Shown piece after piece: positions 8,774 through 17,844 of a DNA stretch of 64,000 bases. Positions within the stretch are counted from its first letter, which is position 1. Every line of letters begins with the position of its first letter. The translations under genes were made by a program, and so were the position numbers. Source of the DNA: Mesorhizobium loti (lineage in GTDB: Bacteria > Pseudomonadota > Alphaproteobacteria > Rhizobiales > Rhizobiaceae); assembly GCF_013170705.1 (NCBI RefSeq), contig NZ_CP033334.1, positions 620,001 to 684,000 on the forward strand, read 5' to 3'. The notes under the pieces were generated by a model, which searched no databases, had not been told where the DNA came from, and was given only the letters and a program-made list of their open reading frames with translations.

Positions 8774-8842
8774 CGATGGCACATACTCCTTTCCGTTCTC
8801 AGGTATTGGGGAACGTTCTTCATTCAGGCTGGAAATGAAGTG

Positions 8843-9829
8843 ATGAATGACATTGCCCCAATCAACGCCAACAACGTCATTGCCGACGCCCCCCTATTCC
8901 GCAACATGGTTTGGATCCCGGGTGGTTCCTTCCTGATGGGCTCGGATAAATTCTATCCTGAGGAAGCGCCTGTCCACCGTGTGCGCGTGGATGGTTTCTG
9001 GATGGACCGATTTACCGTTACCAACGGCGACTTTGAGAACTTCGTCGCTGCGACCGGCTACGTGACCTTGGCTGAAAAACCCGCCAACCCGGACAATTAT
9101 CCCGGCGCCTTGCCAGACATGCTCTCGCCGTCCTCGACCATGTTCAAGAAGCCGGCCGGACCGGTCGATATGCGCAACCATTACAACTGGTGGGTCTACG
9201 TGCGCGGCGCCAACTGGCGCCATCCAAGAGGCCCTGCCAGTTCCATCAGGAAGCTCGCCGATCATCCGGTGGTGCACGTCGCCTATGAGGATGTTCAAGC
9301 CTACGCAAGTTGGGCAAGCAAGGAACTGCCAACGGAAGCGGAATGGGAATTTGCCGCGCGCGGTGGAATCGACGGCGCCGACTACGCTTGGGGCGACGAA
9401 TTCACGCCGGACGGCCGGCACATGGCCAACACCTGGCAGGGCGAGTTCCCTTGTCGCAACACGCTGGAGGACGGATACGAGTACACCGCACCGGTTGGCT
9501 CGTTCCCGGCCAATGGCTACGGGCTCTTCGACATGGCCGGCAACGTCTGGCAGTGGACGACGGACTGGTACCAGGAACACGGCAGGATCGACAGTCCGTG
9601 TTGCACGGCTGACAATCCGCGCGGCGCTGCGCGTGAGGCAAGCTATGACCCCCGCCAGCCCGATGTGAAAATCCCGCGCAAGGTGACCAAGGGCGGTTCG
9701 CATCTCTGCGCGCCAAACTACTGCCGGCGCTATCGTCCCGCAGCGCGCATGGCACAGCCGGTCGACACGTCGATTTCACATCTTGGTTTTCGCTGCATCG
9801 TCCGTCTCAATGGGGGTGGCGACCCGTGA
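8843..9829 (+). CDS. Formylglycine-generating enzyme (sulfatase-modifying factor)
   Basis: This encodes 328 residues with the FGE-sulfatase domain over almost the whole length: WIPGGSFLMGSD near residue 28, LPTEAEWEFAARGG in the middle, GNVWQWTTDWY, and KGGSHLCAPNYCRRYRPAAR near residues 283-302. The two Cys of the last motif (about 289 and 294) match the catalytic Cys pair that binds copper in aerobic FGE, and the terminal GFRC motif is present. It oxidises the Cys of CxAxR sulfatases to formylglycine. The target is very probably the arylsulfatase two genes upstream. A GTG directly before the ATG is an alternative start. The gene overlaps the DUF1622 gene by four bases. Confidence 0.92.
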   Translation: MNDIAPINANNVIADAPLFRNMVWIPGGSFLMGSDKFYPEEAPVHRVRVDGFWMDRFTVTNGDFENFVAATGYVTLAEKPANPDNYPGALPDMLSPSSTMFKKPAGPVDMRNHYNWWVYVRGANWRHPRGPASSIRKLADHPVVHVAYEDVQAYASWASKELPTEAEWEFAARGGIDGADYAWGDEFTPDGRHMANTWQGEFPCRNTLEDGYEYTAPVGSFPANGYGLFDMAGNVWQWTTDWYQEHGRIDSPCCTADNPRGAAREASYDPRQPDVKIPRKVTKGGSHLCAPNYCRRYRPAARMAQPVDTSISHLGFRCIVRLNGGGDP

Positions 9830-10203
9830 TCCTGGGACAATGGCTGAACCAGCTGGCTGAAGTCAGCGCCCCGATCATCGATCTTCTGGCCTTGGTCCTG
9901 ATCCTTGCAGGGACGCTCGAGGCCTTCGTAAACGGCATAAGAGTGATGCTTAGCCACCCGGACGGCCACTACGCTATCCGCGCGGTGTGGATGCGTCATG
10001 CAAGATGGCTGATCGCCGGCCTCACGTTCCAGCTTGCCGCCGACATCATCGAGACTTCGGTCGCGCCGAGTTGGGACGATGTGGGCCGCCTGGCAGCTAT
10101 TGCCGTGATCCGCACATTCCTCAATTTCTTCCTCGAGCGCGATCAGCGGGAAGCTCGCGAACTCCAGCAGGAAAGTGAAGCGAGAAAGATGGCTACGAGT
10201 TGA
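9826..10203 (+). CDS. DUF1622 small membrane protein
   Basis: This encodes 125 residues starting with GTG inside the stop of the FGE gene (four-base overlap), so translational coupling is likely. Hydrophobic helices are at about residues 18-38 and 62-77, with a third around 88-103. The motif RLAAIAVIRTFLNFFLERD is the DUF1622 hallmark, and the C-terminus is a charged helix. The family's function is unknown. Its coupling to the sulfatase-activating enzyme suggests a role in the same process. Confidence 0.8.
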   Translation: MILGQWLNQLAEVSAPIIDLLALVLILAGTLEAFVNGIRVMLSHPDGHYAIRAVWMRHARWLIAGLTFQLAADIIETSVAPSWDDVGRLAAIAVIRTFLNFFLERDQREARELQQESEARKMATS

Positions 10204-10216
10204 CGATCGTTCCGCT

Positions 10217-11953
10217 CTATTGAAGGCGAAGGCCGGCGAGTTGGAGCCCTTGCGCAAGTTCCGCGGTCAACTGCGGATCAAGATGACGGCGGGACATATC
10301 GGAATGGAAATCCTGATCGAAATTGGGGCGTGCTTTGCGTATGTCGGAGATGATCGCTGAGGCATCTCCCTCCCGCCCCAAGCGTCCTAGCGTTGCCGTC
10401 AACAAAAGGTCGGTGAGATAGCACCCGTTGGCCTCGCGTTTCAGGCGGACCAAGGCGGCACTCAGTTGTCCTTGGCGATACGCGTCGAACGCCAGCGTCC
10501 ACTCGGCGTCAGGCAACGGCAACCCGTCGGCCTTCAGGGCATCGTTGGCAAGCCTTACCCCTTCGTCTCGCTCGCCAGTAGAGTAAAGTATCCTGGCGAA
10601 TGCAGCTGCCAGCGTGGCGTTGTAAGGGTTGAGCATCAATGCCCTGCGCCCCGCTGATATCGCGGCTTCGACGTGGCCTACACGAAACTCTGCCATCATC
10701 TTGGCCGTGAAGCTGCGGGAGGATTCCGGGGCCAACGCTGCTGCACGGGCGGCATGTTCGTGAGCGGCCGCAGTCAGATCGGTCGCCGCGTCCGGCTGAT
10801 CGATCGACAGGAGTATCGAGGCCAGCATCGCATGAGCGTCCGCATCGTAGGGGCGCTGCGCCAATGTGCGCTCAAGGCAAATCCTCGCTTGTTCCAAGGC
10901 CTTCGGGGTCGGCATGCTCAAGGCTAGGCTGGCCCGCAAAACGCAACCGTTGCCCAGCGTCGGATGCTCCAAATCCTTGTTGGCTTCGAGGGTATTGATC
11001 GCGCCATCCAGCGAGGCAATGCGCGAAGCCAGCCGGGAAACGAGCCGTTCGTCCGGATTGGCGGACGCAGCGGCATCGACGCGAACGCGCTCGTTGTCGG
11101 ATTGAAGTGCTTCGCCTGTCTGCTGGTCGACCACCTGCCACCAGACTGATTTCTCGACCGCATCCGAGCTGTATTTCAGCACCAGTCGGTAGCGGCTTCG
11201 GGGCGACGCAGCCGAGGCTTCGTCGGTCGTGCCTGAAGTATAAGCGTCAGGGGCCGACAGCCGCAGTGTGCTGAAGTCAGACAGAGCACTCATGAGCAGG
11301 TCACGTAGGGCGGTCGCTTCATGATCATTGGTACCGTCCAACTGTAGATCGACGGCCACAGTCGGCCTTTCAGAGATGGCCATCGTGTTCCAACTGCTGA
11401 GCAGGTTGAAACCCGCGAACAGCGCCACAACGAGCAAGGCAGCACCGGGAAGGCGTATCTCTTTCAGAATGCCAACTGCGCGCGCGACTGCCGTCGGTCG
11501 ATTAGACTTGATCGGCATTGTCCCCCCTAGAAGGGGATGCAGGATACCTGAGCGATCGCCAAGATCATCTTCGGCCCGATTTTGCCCTGCAAACATTGGC
11601 ACATATCTGCCTTTCGGCAGTTCAATGCTGACCTCACGGCTCGACCCGTACAGTTCATAATAGCGGGACAGTGCAGACCGAAGGCGAGTGGCCTCGATTC
11701 GCACGATCGGGTCCGTGGAAGCGTCAAAGGACGAAGGGCGACCGAAGACGTCGACGGCTATGGAATATGCCTTGAGTGCACCCTCACGTCCGGCAAAAAG
11801 CTCTTCCGCAACGAAGCGAAGAAACTTCTTGTTTCGCTCCGAACACTGAAACTGCGGATCCGAAAGGACACGCTCAAGCTCCTCGCGGGCTTCGAAACAG
11901 CTGATTGCCAGATATTGGATCGATCGAACATCTACTTCGTGGTCTGTATTCAC
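10217..11953 (-). CDS. Membrane-anchored TPR protein, adenylate-cyclase/regulator-like architecture
   Basis: This encodes 578 residues. The N-terminal part (about 15-125) holds the segment NKKFLRFVAEELFAGR ... RIEATRLRSALSRYYELYG, found in rhizobial cyclase-like or regulator-like proteins ahead of a TolB/TPR region. A single membrane helix follows at about 168-187. The C-terminal half (about 330-560) contains TPR-like helical repeats. I see no cyclase catalytic domain, so an enzymatic role is not supported; a sensory or scaffolding role is inferred. It is convergent with the DUF1622 gene (13-base gap) and divergent from the AraC gene at 12265. Confidence 0.65.
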   Translation of the reverse strand: MNTDHEVDVRSIQYLAISCFEAREELERVLSDPQFQCSERNKKFLRFVAEELFAGREGALKAYSIAVDVFGRPSSFDASTDPIVRIEATRLRSALSRYYELYGSSREVSIELPKGRYVPMFAGQNRAEDDLGDRSGILHPLLGGTMPIKSNRPTAVARAVGILKEIRLPGAALLVVALFAGFNLLSSWNTMAISERPTVAVDLQLDGTNDHEATALRDLLMSALSDFSTLRLSAPDAYTSGTTDEASAASPRSRYRLVLKYSSDAVEKSVWWQVVDQQTGEALQSDNERVRVDAAASANPDERLVSRLASRIASLDGAINTLEANKDLEHPTLGNGCVLRASLALSMPTPKALEQARICLERTLAQRPYDADAHAMLASILLSIDQPDAATDLTAAAHEHAARAAALAPESSRSFTAKMMAEFRVGHVEAAISAGRRALMLNPYNATLAAAFARILYSTGERDEGVRLANDALKADGLPLPDAEWTLAFDAYRQGQLSAALVRLKREANGCYLTDLLLTATLGRLGREGDASAIISDIRKARPNFDQDFHSDMSRRHLDPQLTAELAQGLQLAGLRLQ

Positions 11954-12264
11954 GACACGCCCCTTGGTTCGCCGACAGGTCTTGCGTGTTCATTTTCGAT
12001 GTTTCAGCCTAAACGCCAAAGGGCCCCGTCGCTATGCGATTTGTGCCAATGGCCGACTTGCAATCCACCTGTTTAGGTAAAAGTGCAAATGTTGGTTTAT
12101 TCCTGACGTGCTCGCCATGTGGAGAATGAGGCGTCCGAAGCCTTCCGCTCGGCCACAAACAAGTACACTTGATTTTTAACTTAACCATCGAGCCGTTTTC
12201 ACCACACGTTTGCGTGGAAAAATGCTATATGTCGGCTGCGGGGGAGGGTCTTAGGGATCGTCCC

Positions 12265-13323
12265 ATGTCGGATAGTTTGAGCGAACATTCAGCGGAGAGG
12301 CAGCGTTCCAACAGTTGCGAGGATGGCGGACTGGCCCTCCCTGGGGTCAGGCCGAACTCGGTCGCGCCGGAAGTCCACATCCTCAGGCTTCAAACCGCGG
12401 AAGACCTGCGTGAAGCGGTGCGTGGTGCGGATCTGAAAATCGTGCAATTGGCGTCGGGGAAATTCGACGGGCATTTGATGCATGCGCAAATTGGCTCGCT
12501 GTCTTTGAGCACCGGCGACTTCGGACCGGACATCCGGGCTCGTGGTGTGATGAACCAGGACATGGTTACGATCGGGATGATGCTGGAGAGCAGCGGTGAG
12601 GTCTCGCAATGGGACTTTGAGGTTGTTCCCGGCGACGTCATCGTGTTTCCCAAATCCGTCGAACAAGAGGGGCGATTTACAGGCCACTCGCGCTACGCGA
12701 CGATCACTCTCAGCGAAGAGGCGCTTGCTGATTTTGCGGCGGGTGAGCCCATCCTGCAGGATCCAAAATTTTGGACCAAGATCTCCAGGTTTCACAGGTC
12801 GCCGTCCCTGCGCACGGGTGCATGCGGTGAGATAGCTGGCAAGATTGAAAAGCTGCGCGGCGGGGCAGGTCCCCACTGCGAGGCAGGCGTGAGTTACCTC
12901 AAACGGTCACTTATCGAGGCCTTCATATCAGGCATAGTCGATGAGGTATCCAGCGAGCGCTACGACAAGCTATTTTCGGGGGCGAAACTGGTTCGCGATG
13001 TCGAAGACTACGTTGACGGGGTGGAAATCGGCAGGCCGGTGCACATCTCGGAATTGTGTTCAGCACTCACCGTTTCGCGGCGCACCCTCCACCGTGCGTT
13101 TCAGCACTCGCTCGGGTTGGGTCCCGTAGCCTACCTGCGTCTAAGGCGTCTGGCTGACGTCCATCGGATGCTTACAGTGGCTGATGCTGCACCTGCCGGC
13201 GTTACACAAGCGGCGCTTGACTATGGATTTACCGACTTGGGACGGTTCGCCGCATTCTATAAGAGAATCTTTGGCGAGGTTCCTTCTGAGACACGCCACA
13301 AAGCGATGAGTTACCCTCGCTAG
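12265..13323 (+). CDS. AraC family transcriptional regulator
   Basis: The start at 12265 is chosen for the purine-rich AGGGAT upstream; ATG at 12229 is an in-frame alternative. From it the protein has 352 residues. The C-terminal 100 residues hold the two-helix-turn-helix AraC domain (HISELCSALTVSRRTLHRAF, then QAALDYGFTDLGRFAAFYKRIFGEVPSE). The N-terminal 240 residues are an all-beta sensing region like those of AraC-binding-like regulators. The ligand is unknown. It lies downstream of the sulfatase block and may regulate it, or the TPR gene from which it diverges; the sequence does not prove either. GC content appears lower than in the urease region. Confidence 0.85.
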   Translation: MSDSLSEHSAERQRSNSCEDGGLALPGVRPNSVAPEVHILRLQTAEDLREAVRGADLKIVQLASGKFDGHLMHAQIGSLSLSTGDFGPDIRARGVMNQDMVTIGMMLESSGEVSQWDFEVVPGDVIVFPKSVEQEGRFTGHSRYATITLSEEALADFAAGEPILQDPKFWTKISRFHRSPSLRTGACGEIAGKIEKLRGGAGPHCEAGVSYLKRSLIEAFISGIVDEVSSERYDKLFSGAKLVRDVEDYVDGVEIGRPVHISELCSALTVSRRTLHRAFQHSLGLGPVAYLRLRRLADVHRMLTVADAAPAGVTQAALDYGFTDLGRFAAFYKRIFGEVPSETRHKAMSYPR

Positions 13324-13616
13324 AAGTTCGACGGCGAGAAACACACGTCTGCGACTGGCCTCTTTGCCAAGGTCGACGTCTGTTCCGCAGCAGCGCGGAT
13401 TGCACTGCGCCCTGTGGCGCCCTCAAGAACGCGCGATTGAACCTGATGCGGCACGGATGGTTCGAGATATCAATAAGCCGCCAGTCCGTTCACGGCCCCA
13501 AACCGGACTGTGGCGGAGCGCTGCCTTCATGGGCAGCAGTCAACCAACTGACACCTGTTCCATCATCCAGTTTGGCAGGTATCCGGGCTCATTTTTGCAA
13601 TTTTGGCACGAGTTGG

Positions 13617-13693
13617 CGTCGTTTTGACGCCCCAGCCGGAACCTCAGCCTAGCTCTGCCGCTTACGCGTAAACTGACCGACGTCAAAACGACG
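13617..13693. repeat. 13-bp perfect inverted repeat
   Basis: CGTCGTTTTGACG at 13617-13629 recurs inverted as CGTCAAAACGACG at 13681-13693, with 51 bases between. It lies in the otherwise empty 411-base gap between the AraC gene and tRNA-Arg. It could be a pair of binding sites or a remnant of a small element. I see nothing else in 13324-13734. Confidence 0.6.
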
Positions 13694-13734
13694 GATCCGG
13701 CACGCATCTAAAGCATTGTTGTACATGGCAAAAC

Positions 13735-13811
<77 letters not shown>

Positions 13812-14087
13812 TTCCCGGTGATCCGGAAAACGAACCGGCCGGTGAACCGGCAAGTCACGGCTTCTTAGCGGAAGCCGGCGCGCGCTTCAACGGGCAATTG
13901 GCAATTGGGCGGCGCGCCGAGATCGAGCATTGGACATGCCGGCCAGGCTCGCGCACTGTCGGTCTTTTGCAGGCTCGCTGCCCTTTTTGGGAGCTCATCC
14001 CCTCAAAAAGGTCCATTGGGCTCTGGAGCCGAGTCCATCGCTGGTCATTCGAGAGGCGAGGACTTTCGTCCGCCGCGGGAACAATGC

Positions 14088-15017
14088 CTACTGCCCCGCC
14101 TCACCCTTCACGGTCCGCCGTCTCACCCCGCGCACGGCCCGTTTCGCCTTCTTGGCACCGGTCAGCTCGTGCATGGCGTCGAGCTGCATCTGCTGCATTT
14201 CGGCGAGCCGCGTCCATTGGCGCGAGATGAGGTAATCGAGTTTTTCGTGCAGGTGGCGCACTTCGAGCTCGGCCTTGAGGTTGACGCGGTAGTCGTTGAA
14301 GGAGCGCAGGCGATCCTTGGTCTCCTGTCGCTTCTGGCTCATCATGATGATAGGCGCCTGGATGGCGGCAATGCAGGAGAGCAGGAGATTGAGCAGGATG
14401 AAGGGATAAGGGTCGAAGGCGCCGATGGTACCCTCGAACAGGTTGATGCCGATCCAGATCAAGAGCACGCTGGCGAAGGAGATCAGGAACCACCAGCTGC
14501 CGCCGAAGGCCGCCATGTTGTCGGAAACGCGGTCGGCAAAAGAGCGATGCTCCTCGAACTCCTCCTCCGAGTTTTCGGAAATCGTGTCTTGTCTCGCGAT
14601 CGATTCCACCACCTGGCGGTCGAGCTCGGAGAATTCGCCGTGCTCCTGCTGCAGCAGTTCCTCCATGTAGCGCATGCGGTAGCGGCCGAGTTCCTCGCGG
14701 CTGATGCGGGCGCCCTTGGGCAGGTCCGGGTGGTCGGAACGGATGCGGTCGGCAAGGCTCGGGCGCAGATCGTCGATGCGCACCAGGTCGCGCTTGCGGA
14801 ATTTGCGGCCCGAGATCGCCGACGGCTTCCGCTTCGGCTTTATGCGGGAGGAGCCATGGCCGGCGGGTTCGGAGTCCGGCACTTCGGGCGTGTCGAAATG
14901 ATCGTCCGAAACCTCGTGCGGATCCCCCGTCGTGATCGGCGCCTCGAAATACTCGCCGCCGCTGTCGTTCTCATTGTCCGCCGCCTTCTGCTCGGATGCC
15001 TTGGGAACGGTGCTCAT
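14088..15017 (-). CDS. DUF1003 family membrane protein
   Basis: This encodes 309 residues. The first 130 residues are charged and probably disordered, then helical. The DUF1003 core follows (about 150-240): FADRVSDNMAAFGGSWWFLI, a first membrane helix, then YPFILLNLLLSCIAAIQAP as the second helix, and IMMSQKRQETKDR. The C-terminus is a helical cytoplasmic tail ending in a basic stretch (KKAKRAVRGVRRRTVKG). DUF1003 proteins are inner-membrane proteins of unknown activity, sometimes noted beside magnesium or cyclic-nucleotide functions, which I cannot confirm here. The gene stands alone between tRNA-Arg and a repeat-bearing intergenic region. Confidence 0.85.
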   Translation of the reverse strand: MSTVPKASEQKAADNENDSGGEYFEAPITTGDPHEVSDDHFDTPEVPDSEPAGHGSSRIKPKRKPSAISGRKFRKRDLVRIDDLRPSLADRIRSDHPDLPKGARISREELGRYRMRYMEELLQQEHGEFSELDRQVVESIARQDTISENSEEEFEEHRSFADRVSDNMAAFGGSWWFLISFASVLLIWIGINLFEGTIGAFDPYPFILLNLLLSCIAAIQAPIIMMSQKRQETKDRLRSFNDYRVNLKAELEVRHLHEKLDYLISRQWTRLAEMQQMQLDAMHELTGAKKAKRAVRGVRRRTVKGEAGQ

Positions 15018-15255
15018 GATGCTGGCTCCTGCTGTGGCGCTGATAGGGAGGATACGCCGAGGTGGCGGGGCATATCCACTGTCGGATTGCGCTGCCTATG
15101 CCATGGCTTCCAGACGATTGCGTGACAGTCGTGAAACAATAGCCGGCTGCGGGTCTTTTGTGGCGTTTCGCGGATTCATCGCGCTGGGCTATCACGGACA
15201 TTCGCGATTGGCCGAGGCGTCCCCAACTCGTCGTCCCTGGGCGAAGCGGCGTCGC

Positions 15256-15413
15256 GGAGACCCTGGTAACCATGCCGGGACGTTGACCGCAGGATGCAGC
15301 GGAGCGGAGTTTTGCACCGCAGCGGCGCTCGGAGGCCGCGGCATGGATCCGCGGGTCTGCGCCGCGTCGCTGCGCTCCTTGCTCCGCCCGTGGATGACGA
15401 AGTCGAGGGAGGC
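15256..15413. repeat. Mesorhizobium-type intergenic palindromic repeat
   Basis: This GC-rich stretch in the 415-base gap between the DUF1003 and carboxypeptidase genes contains the CATGGATCCGCGGGTCTGCG...GATGACGAA pattern that I recognise as a dispersed intergenic element of Mesorhizobium genomes. It is non-coding. The boundaries are approximate, and a genome-wide copy count was not possible. Confidence 0.5.
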
Positions 15414-15432
15414 TCCTCTCCTCGCTGCTCAC

Positions 15433-16332
15433 TTATTGCTGTTCGGCGAACATAAGCCTGGTCTTAGCGTCGGCCGTGGTCGGCGACAGGCTGCGCTGGA
15501 TCAGCGCCTCGACATGGTCGTTGCGCTGGCGGGCTGAGTCGGCGCCCATCACCACCACGATCAGCTGGCGGCCGTCGGCATTGTAGGAGGTGACGATGTT
15601 GAAGCCGGAGGCCCTGATATAGCCGGTCTTGATGCCGTCGACGCCGCGCACCCGGCCGAGCATGTCGTTGTGGCCGCGCACGAGCTTGCCACGGAACATG
15701 AAATCGCTTTCGGAGAAATAGTGGAAATGCTGCGGGAAGCGCTGGCGCAGCGCCATGCCGAGCACCGCCATGTCGCGCGCCGTCGTCATCTGGCCGTCGT
15801 CGGGCAGGCCCGAGGCGTTGCGGAAGGTGGTGCTGGACATGCCGAGCGAACGCGCCTTGGAGGTCATCATGGCGGCGAACTGGTCCTCCGAGCCGCCAAG
15901 ATATTCGCCGACCGCCACCGCCACGTCATTGGCGGATTTGACGACGATGGCGCGGATGGCGGAATCGACATCGATGCTCTCGCCGCGCCGGAAGCGCATC
16001 TTGGTCGGCGGCTGCGAGGCGGCATGATCGGAAACCGGGATCTGCGTTTCCTTGGTGACGCGGCCGGACTCCATTGCCTCGAACAGGAGGTAGAGCGTCA
16101 TCATCTTGGTCAGCGAAGCCGGATAGCGCTGCGCCGTCGAGTTGACCTCGAACATCTGCTTGCCGGTCTTTGCGTCGACGACGATCGCGGCATATTTCTG
16201 CGGCGGCGCGGGCACGGCCAGCACGGAATCCGGCGGTGTCGTGGTCGAGCAGCCGGCGACCATCAGCAACAGGCCAAGGGCGACGAAAAGTCTCTGGAGG
16301 ATCGGAAAGGGACGCAGTTTGGACAAGGGCAA
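15433..16332 (-). CDS. D-alanyl-D-alanine carboxypeptidase lipoprotein (peptidase S11)
   Basis: The three active-site motifs of low-mass penicillin-binding proteins are present: SLTK (Ser73 nucleophile, Lys76), SAN (133-135) and KTG (235-237). The protein trims the terminal D-Ala from peptidoglycan stem peptides in the periplasm. The frame is open to an ATG at 16485, but the extra 51 residues do not look like a secreted N-terminus. A TTG at 16332 puts a signal peptide with a lipobox (MVAGC, Cys28) at the right distance, so I prefer it, with 299 residues. It lacks the long C-terminal beta domain of PBP5, which is a shorter form common in alphaproteobacteria. It is a single gene. Confidence 0.88.
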   Translation of the reverse strand: MPLSKLRPFPILQRLFVALGLLLMVAGCSTTTPPDSVLAVPAPPQKYAAIVVDAKTGKQMFEVNSTAQRYPASLTKMMTLYLLFEAMESGRVTKETQIPVSDHAASQPPTKMRFRRGESIDVDSAIRAIVVKSANDVAVAVGEYLGGSEDQFAAMMTSKARSLGMSSTTFRNASGLPDDGQMTTARDMAVLGMALRQRFPQHFHYFSESDFMFRGKLVRGHNDMLGRVRGVDGIKTGYIRASGFNIVTSYNADGRQLIVVVMGADSARQRNDHVEALIQRSLSPTTADAKTRLMFAEQQ

Positions 16333-16647
16333 GACGTTCTGGCGATGCTGTTGCTGAGATAAGGCGAAGCTAACGTAACGCGATTGGTGCGTCCATTTGG
16401 TTAATGGCTGATAGTCCCAGGATTGTCGAGTTCGGCCTGCTCCTCGCCCCGCAATGAGCGGGAGAGAGCGGACTGCGCCGGCCACGACGGATGACCCAAA
16501 CCTTCGTCAGGGGGCAGCGCCCTACGCCCTACAGAGGCCTTCGCGGGAGTACACGCGGCAGCAGCTGATGCGAAATGCCGATTGCGGTGCTTGCGCAACC
16601 GGCGCTGAAAGGGTTCTGTTCGCGGCTTCGGATTCGGTGAGAGCGCA
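16333..16647. other. Intergenic region between divergent genes
   Basis: These 315 bases separate the carboxypeptidase gene (minus) from the epimerase-like gene (plus) and should carry both promoters. No further gene, terminator or clear operator is visible. Confidence 0.4.
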
Positions 16648-17748
16648 ATGACCATCAGCACGATCAAGGCCAAGGGTATTTCGGTTTCGCTCGATCTTAC
16701 TGTCGGCCACATCGCCGACATGGTCGTCGATGTGGCCGGAAGGCAGCTTCGGCCACTCCACCGCGCCCCTTGGGTCGATGCGGGCGAAGCGCTGCCGAAC
16801 GACCTGCCGCAAGGCACGGTTCGCCTGTCCGGCGATTTTCTCTGCGCGCCGTTTTCGCGCAGCGACGTCGAGGAGGCGCCGCTGCATGGCTGGCCGGCCA
16901 ACAGCGCCTGGGATGTCCTGGACAGCAACGCCACGCGGGATGGCTGGCGCGCCGTCTTCCGGCTGCGGCACAAGGTCATGGGCGCCAGCGTCGACAAGAT
17001 TTTTACACTCATCGACGGCCATCCCTTCCTCTACCAGGAACATGTGTTTTCCGGCGGGTCGGGGGCGATATCCGTCGCCCATCACCCGATGACGGTGATG
17101 AAAGGCGGCGGACGGCTGGCCTTTTCGCCGAAGCGCTTTGCCGCGACATTAGCCGATCCGCTGGAGCCCGATCCCGCGCGGGGCCGCTACATGCTGGCCT
17201 ATCCGGCGCGGTCGGCCGATCTCGGCCGGTTTCCCGCCGCCGGCGGCGGCACGCTCGACCTGGCGGAATACCGCATGGATGACCGGCGCGAGGATTTCGT
17301 CACCCTGGTCGAGGCCGATCATGGCGGGCCGGGCTGGACGGCACTGGCGCGCCAGGCCGAGGGCGACCTCGTGCTGGTGCTGAAGAACCCGGCCGAACTG
17401 CCGGTCACCATGCTGTGGCTCAGCAATGGCGGGCGCGACTACGCGCCCTGGAGCGGGCGCCATCTGGGCGTGCTCGGCATCGAGGACGGCCGCACGGCCG
17501 TCGGCCACGCCGCCTCGATCGGCGACAACTGGCTGAAGCGCGAGGGCGTGGCGACCGCCTTTGCGCTCGGCGAAGGTCGAAGCCTTTCGTTCCGCCATGT
17601 CATCGGCGCCATGCCCCTGTCCGGCGGCACCCCGCCAGGGGAGATCACCGCCGCCGGGGGTCGCATGCGGCTTGCCGCGGGCGGATCGGGCCGGGACGTG
17701 CCCTTCGACAGCGATTTCCTGCGCATCGGCCGCTCCGTCCCTGCCTGA
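16648..17748 (+). CDS. Aldose 1-epimerase-like protein (galactose mutarotase fold)
   Basis: This encodes 366 residues. The sequence fits a galactose-mutarotase-like beta-sandwich: an N-terminal LTVGHIADMVVDVAGRQLRPLHRAPW, a substrate-loop-like GDFLCAPFSRSD...HGWPANSAW, and a late EGRSLSFRHVIGAM strand. The classical mutarotase catalytic His-Glu pair cannot be placed with certainty, so it may act on an unusual sugar or bind carbohydrate only. It is followed 96 bases later by a P-loop sugar-kinase-like gene, so the pair may work together on a sugar. The substrate is unknown. Confidence 0.65.
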   Translation: MTISTIKAKGISVSLDLTVGHIADMVVDVAGRQLRPLHRAPWVDAGEALPNDLPQGTVRLSGDFLCAPFSRSDVEEAPLHGWPANSAWDVLDSNATRDGWRAVFRLRHKVMGASVDKIFTLIDGHPFLYQEHVFSGGSGAISVAHHPMTVMKGGGRLAFSPKRFAATLADPLEPDPARGRYMLAYPARSADLGRFPAAGGGTLDLAEYRMDDRREDFVTLVEADHGGPGWTALARQAEGDLVLVLKNPAELPVTMLWLSNGGRDYAPWSGRHLGVLGIEDGRTAVGHAASIGDNWLKREGVATAFALGEGRSLSFRHVIGAMPLSGGTPPGEITAAGGRMRLAAGGSGRDVPFDSDFLRIGRSVPA

Positions 17749-17844
17749 GCAAGGATTGCGCGAGCGCGGGGTTTGAAATTTCCCTGAACTGCCGCCAAGA
17801 TGCGGAAACATCGTGCGGACCATCCAGGCAAGTGGAGGCTTCCC

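Noticed and set aside
10217..11953. Adenylate cyclase assignment for the TPR membrane protein
   Set aside because: The N-terminal region and the TPR repeats occur in cyclase-like proteins, but no cyclase catalytic domain is visible, so only the architecture is reported.
13324..13734. A small gene in the AraC to tRNA gap (two short open frames)
   Set aside because: No ribosome-binding site, no family likeness and overlap with the inverted repeat; composition is not coding-like.
13905..15125. A 406-codon open frame on the plus strand
   Set aside because: It runs antisense to the DUF1003 gene, which has a clear family match; the plus-strand translation has no domain or sensible composition and is a high-GC shadow.
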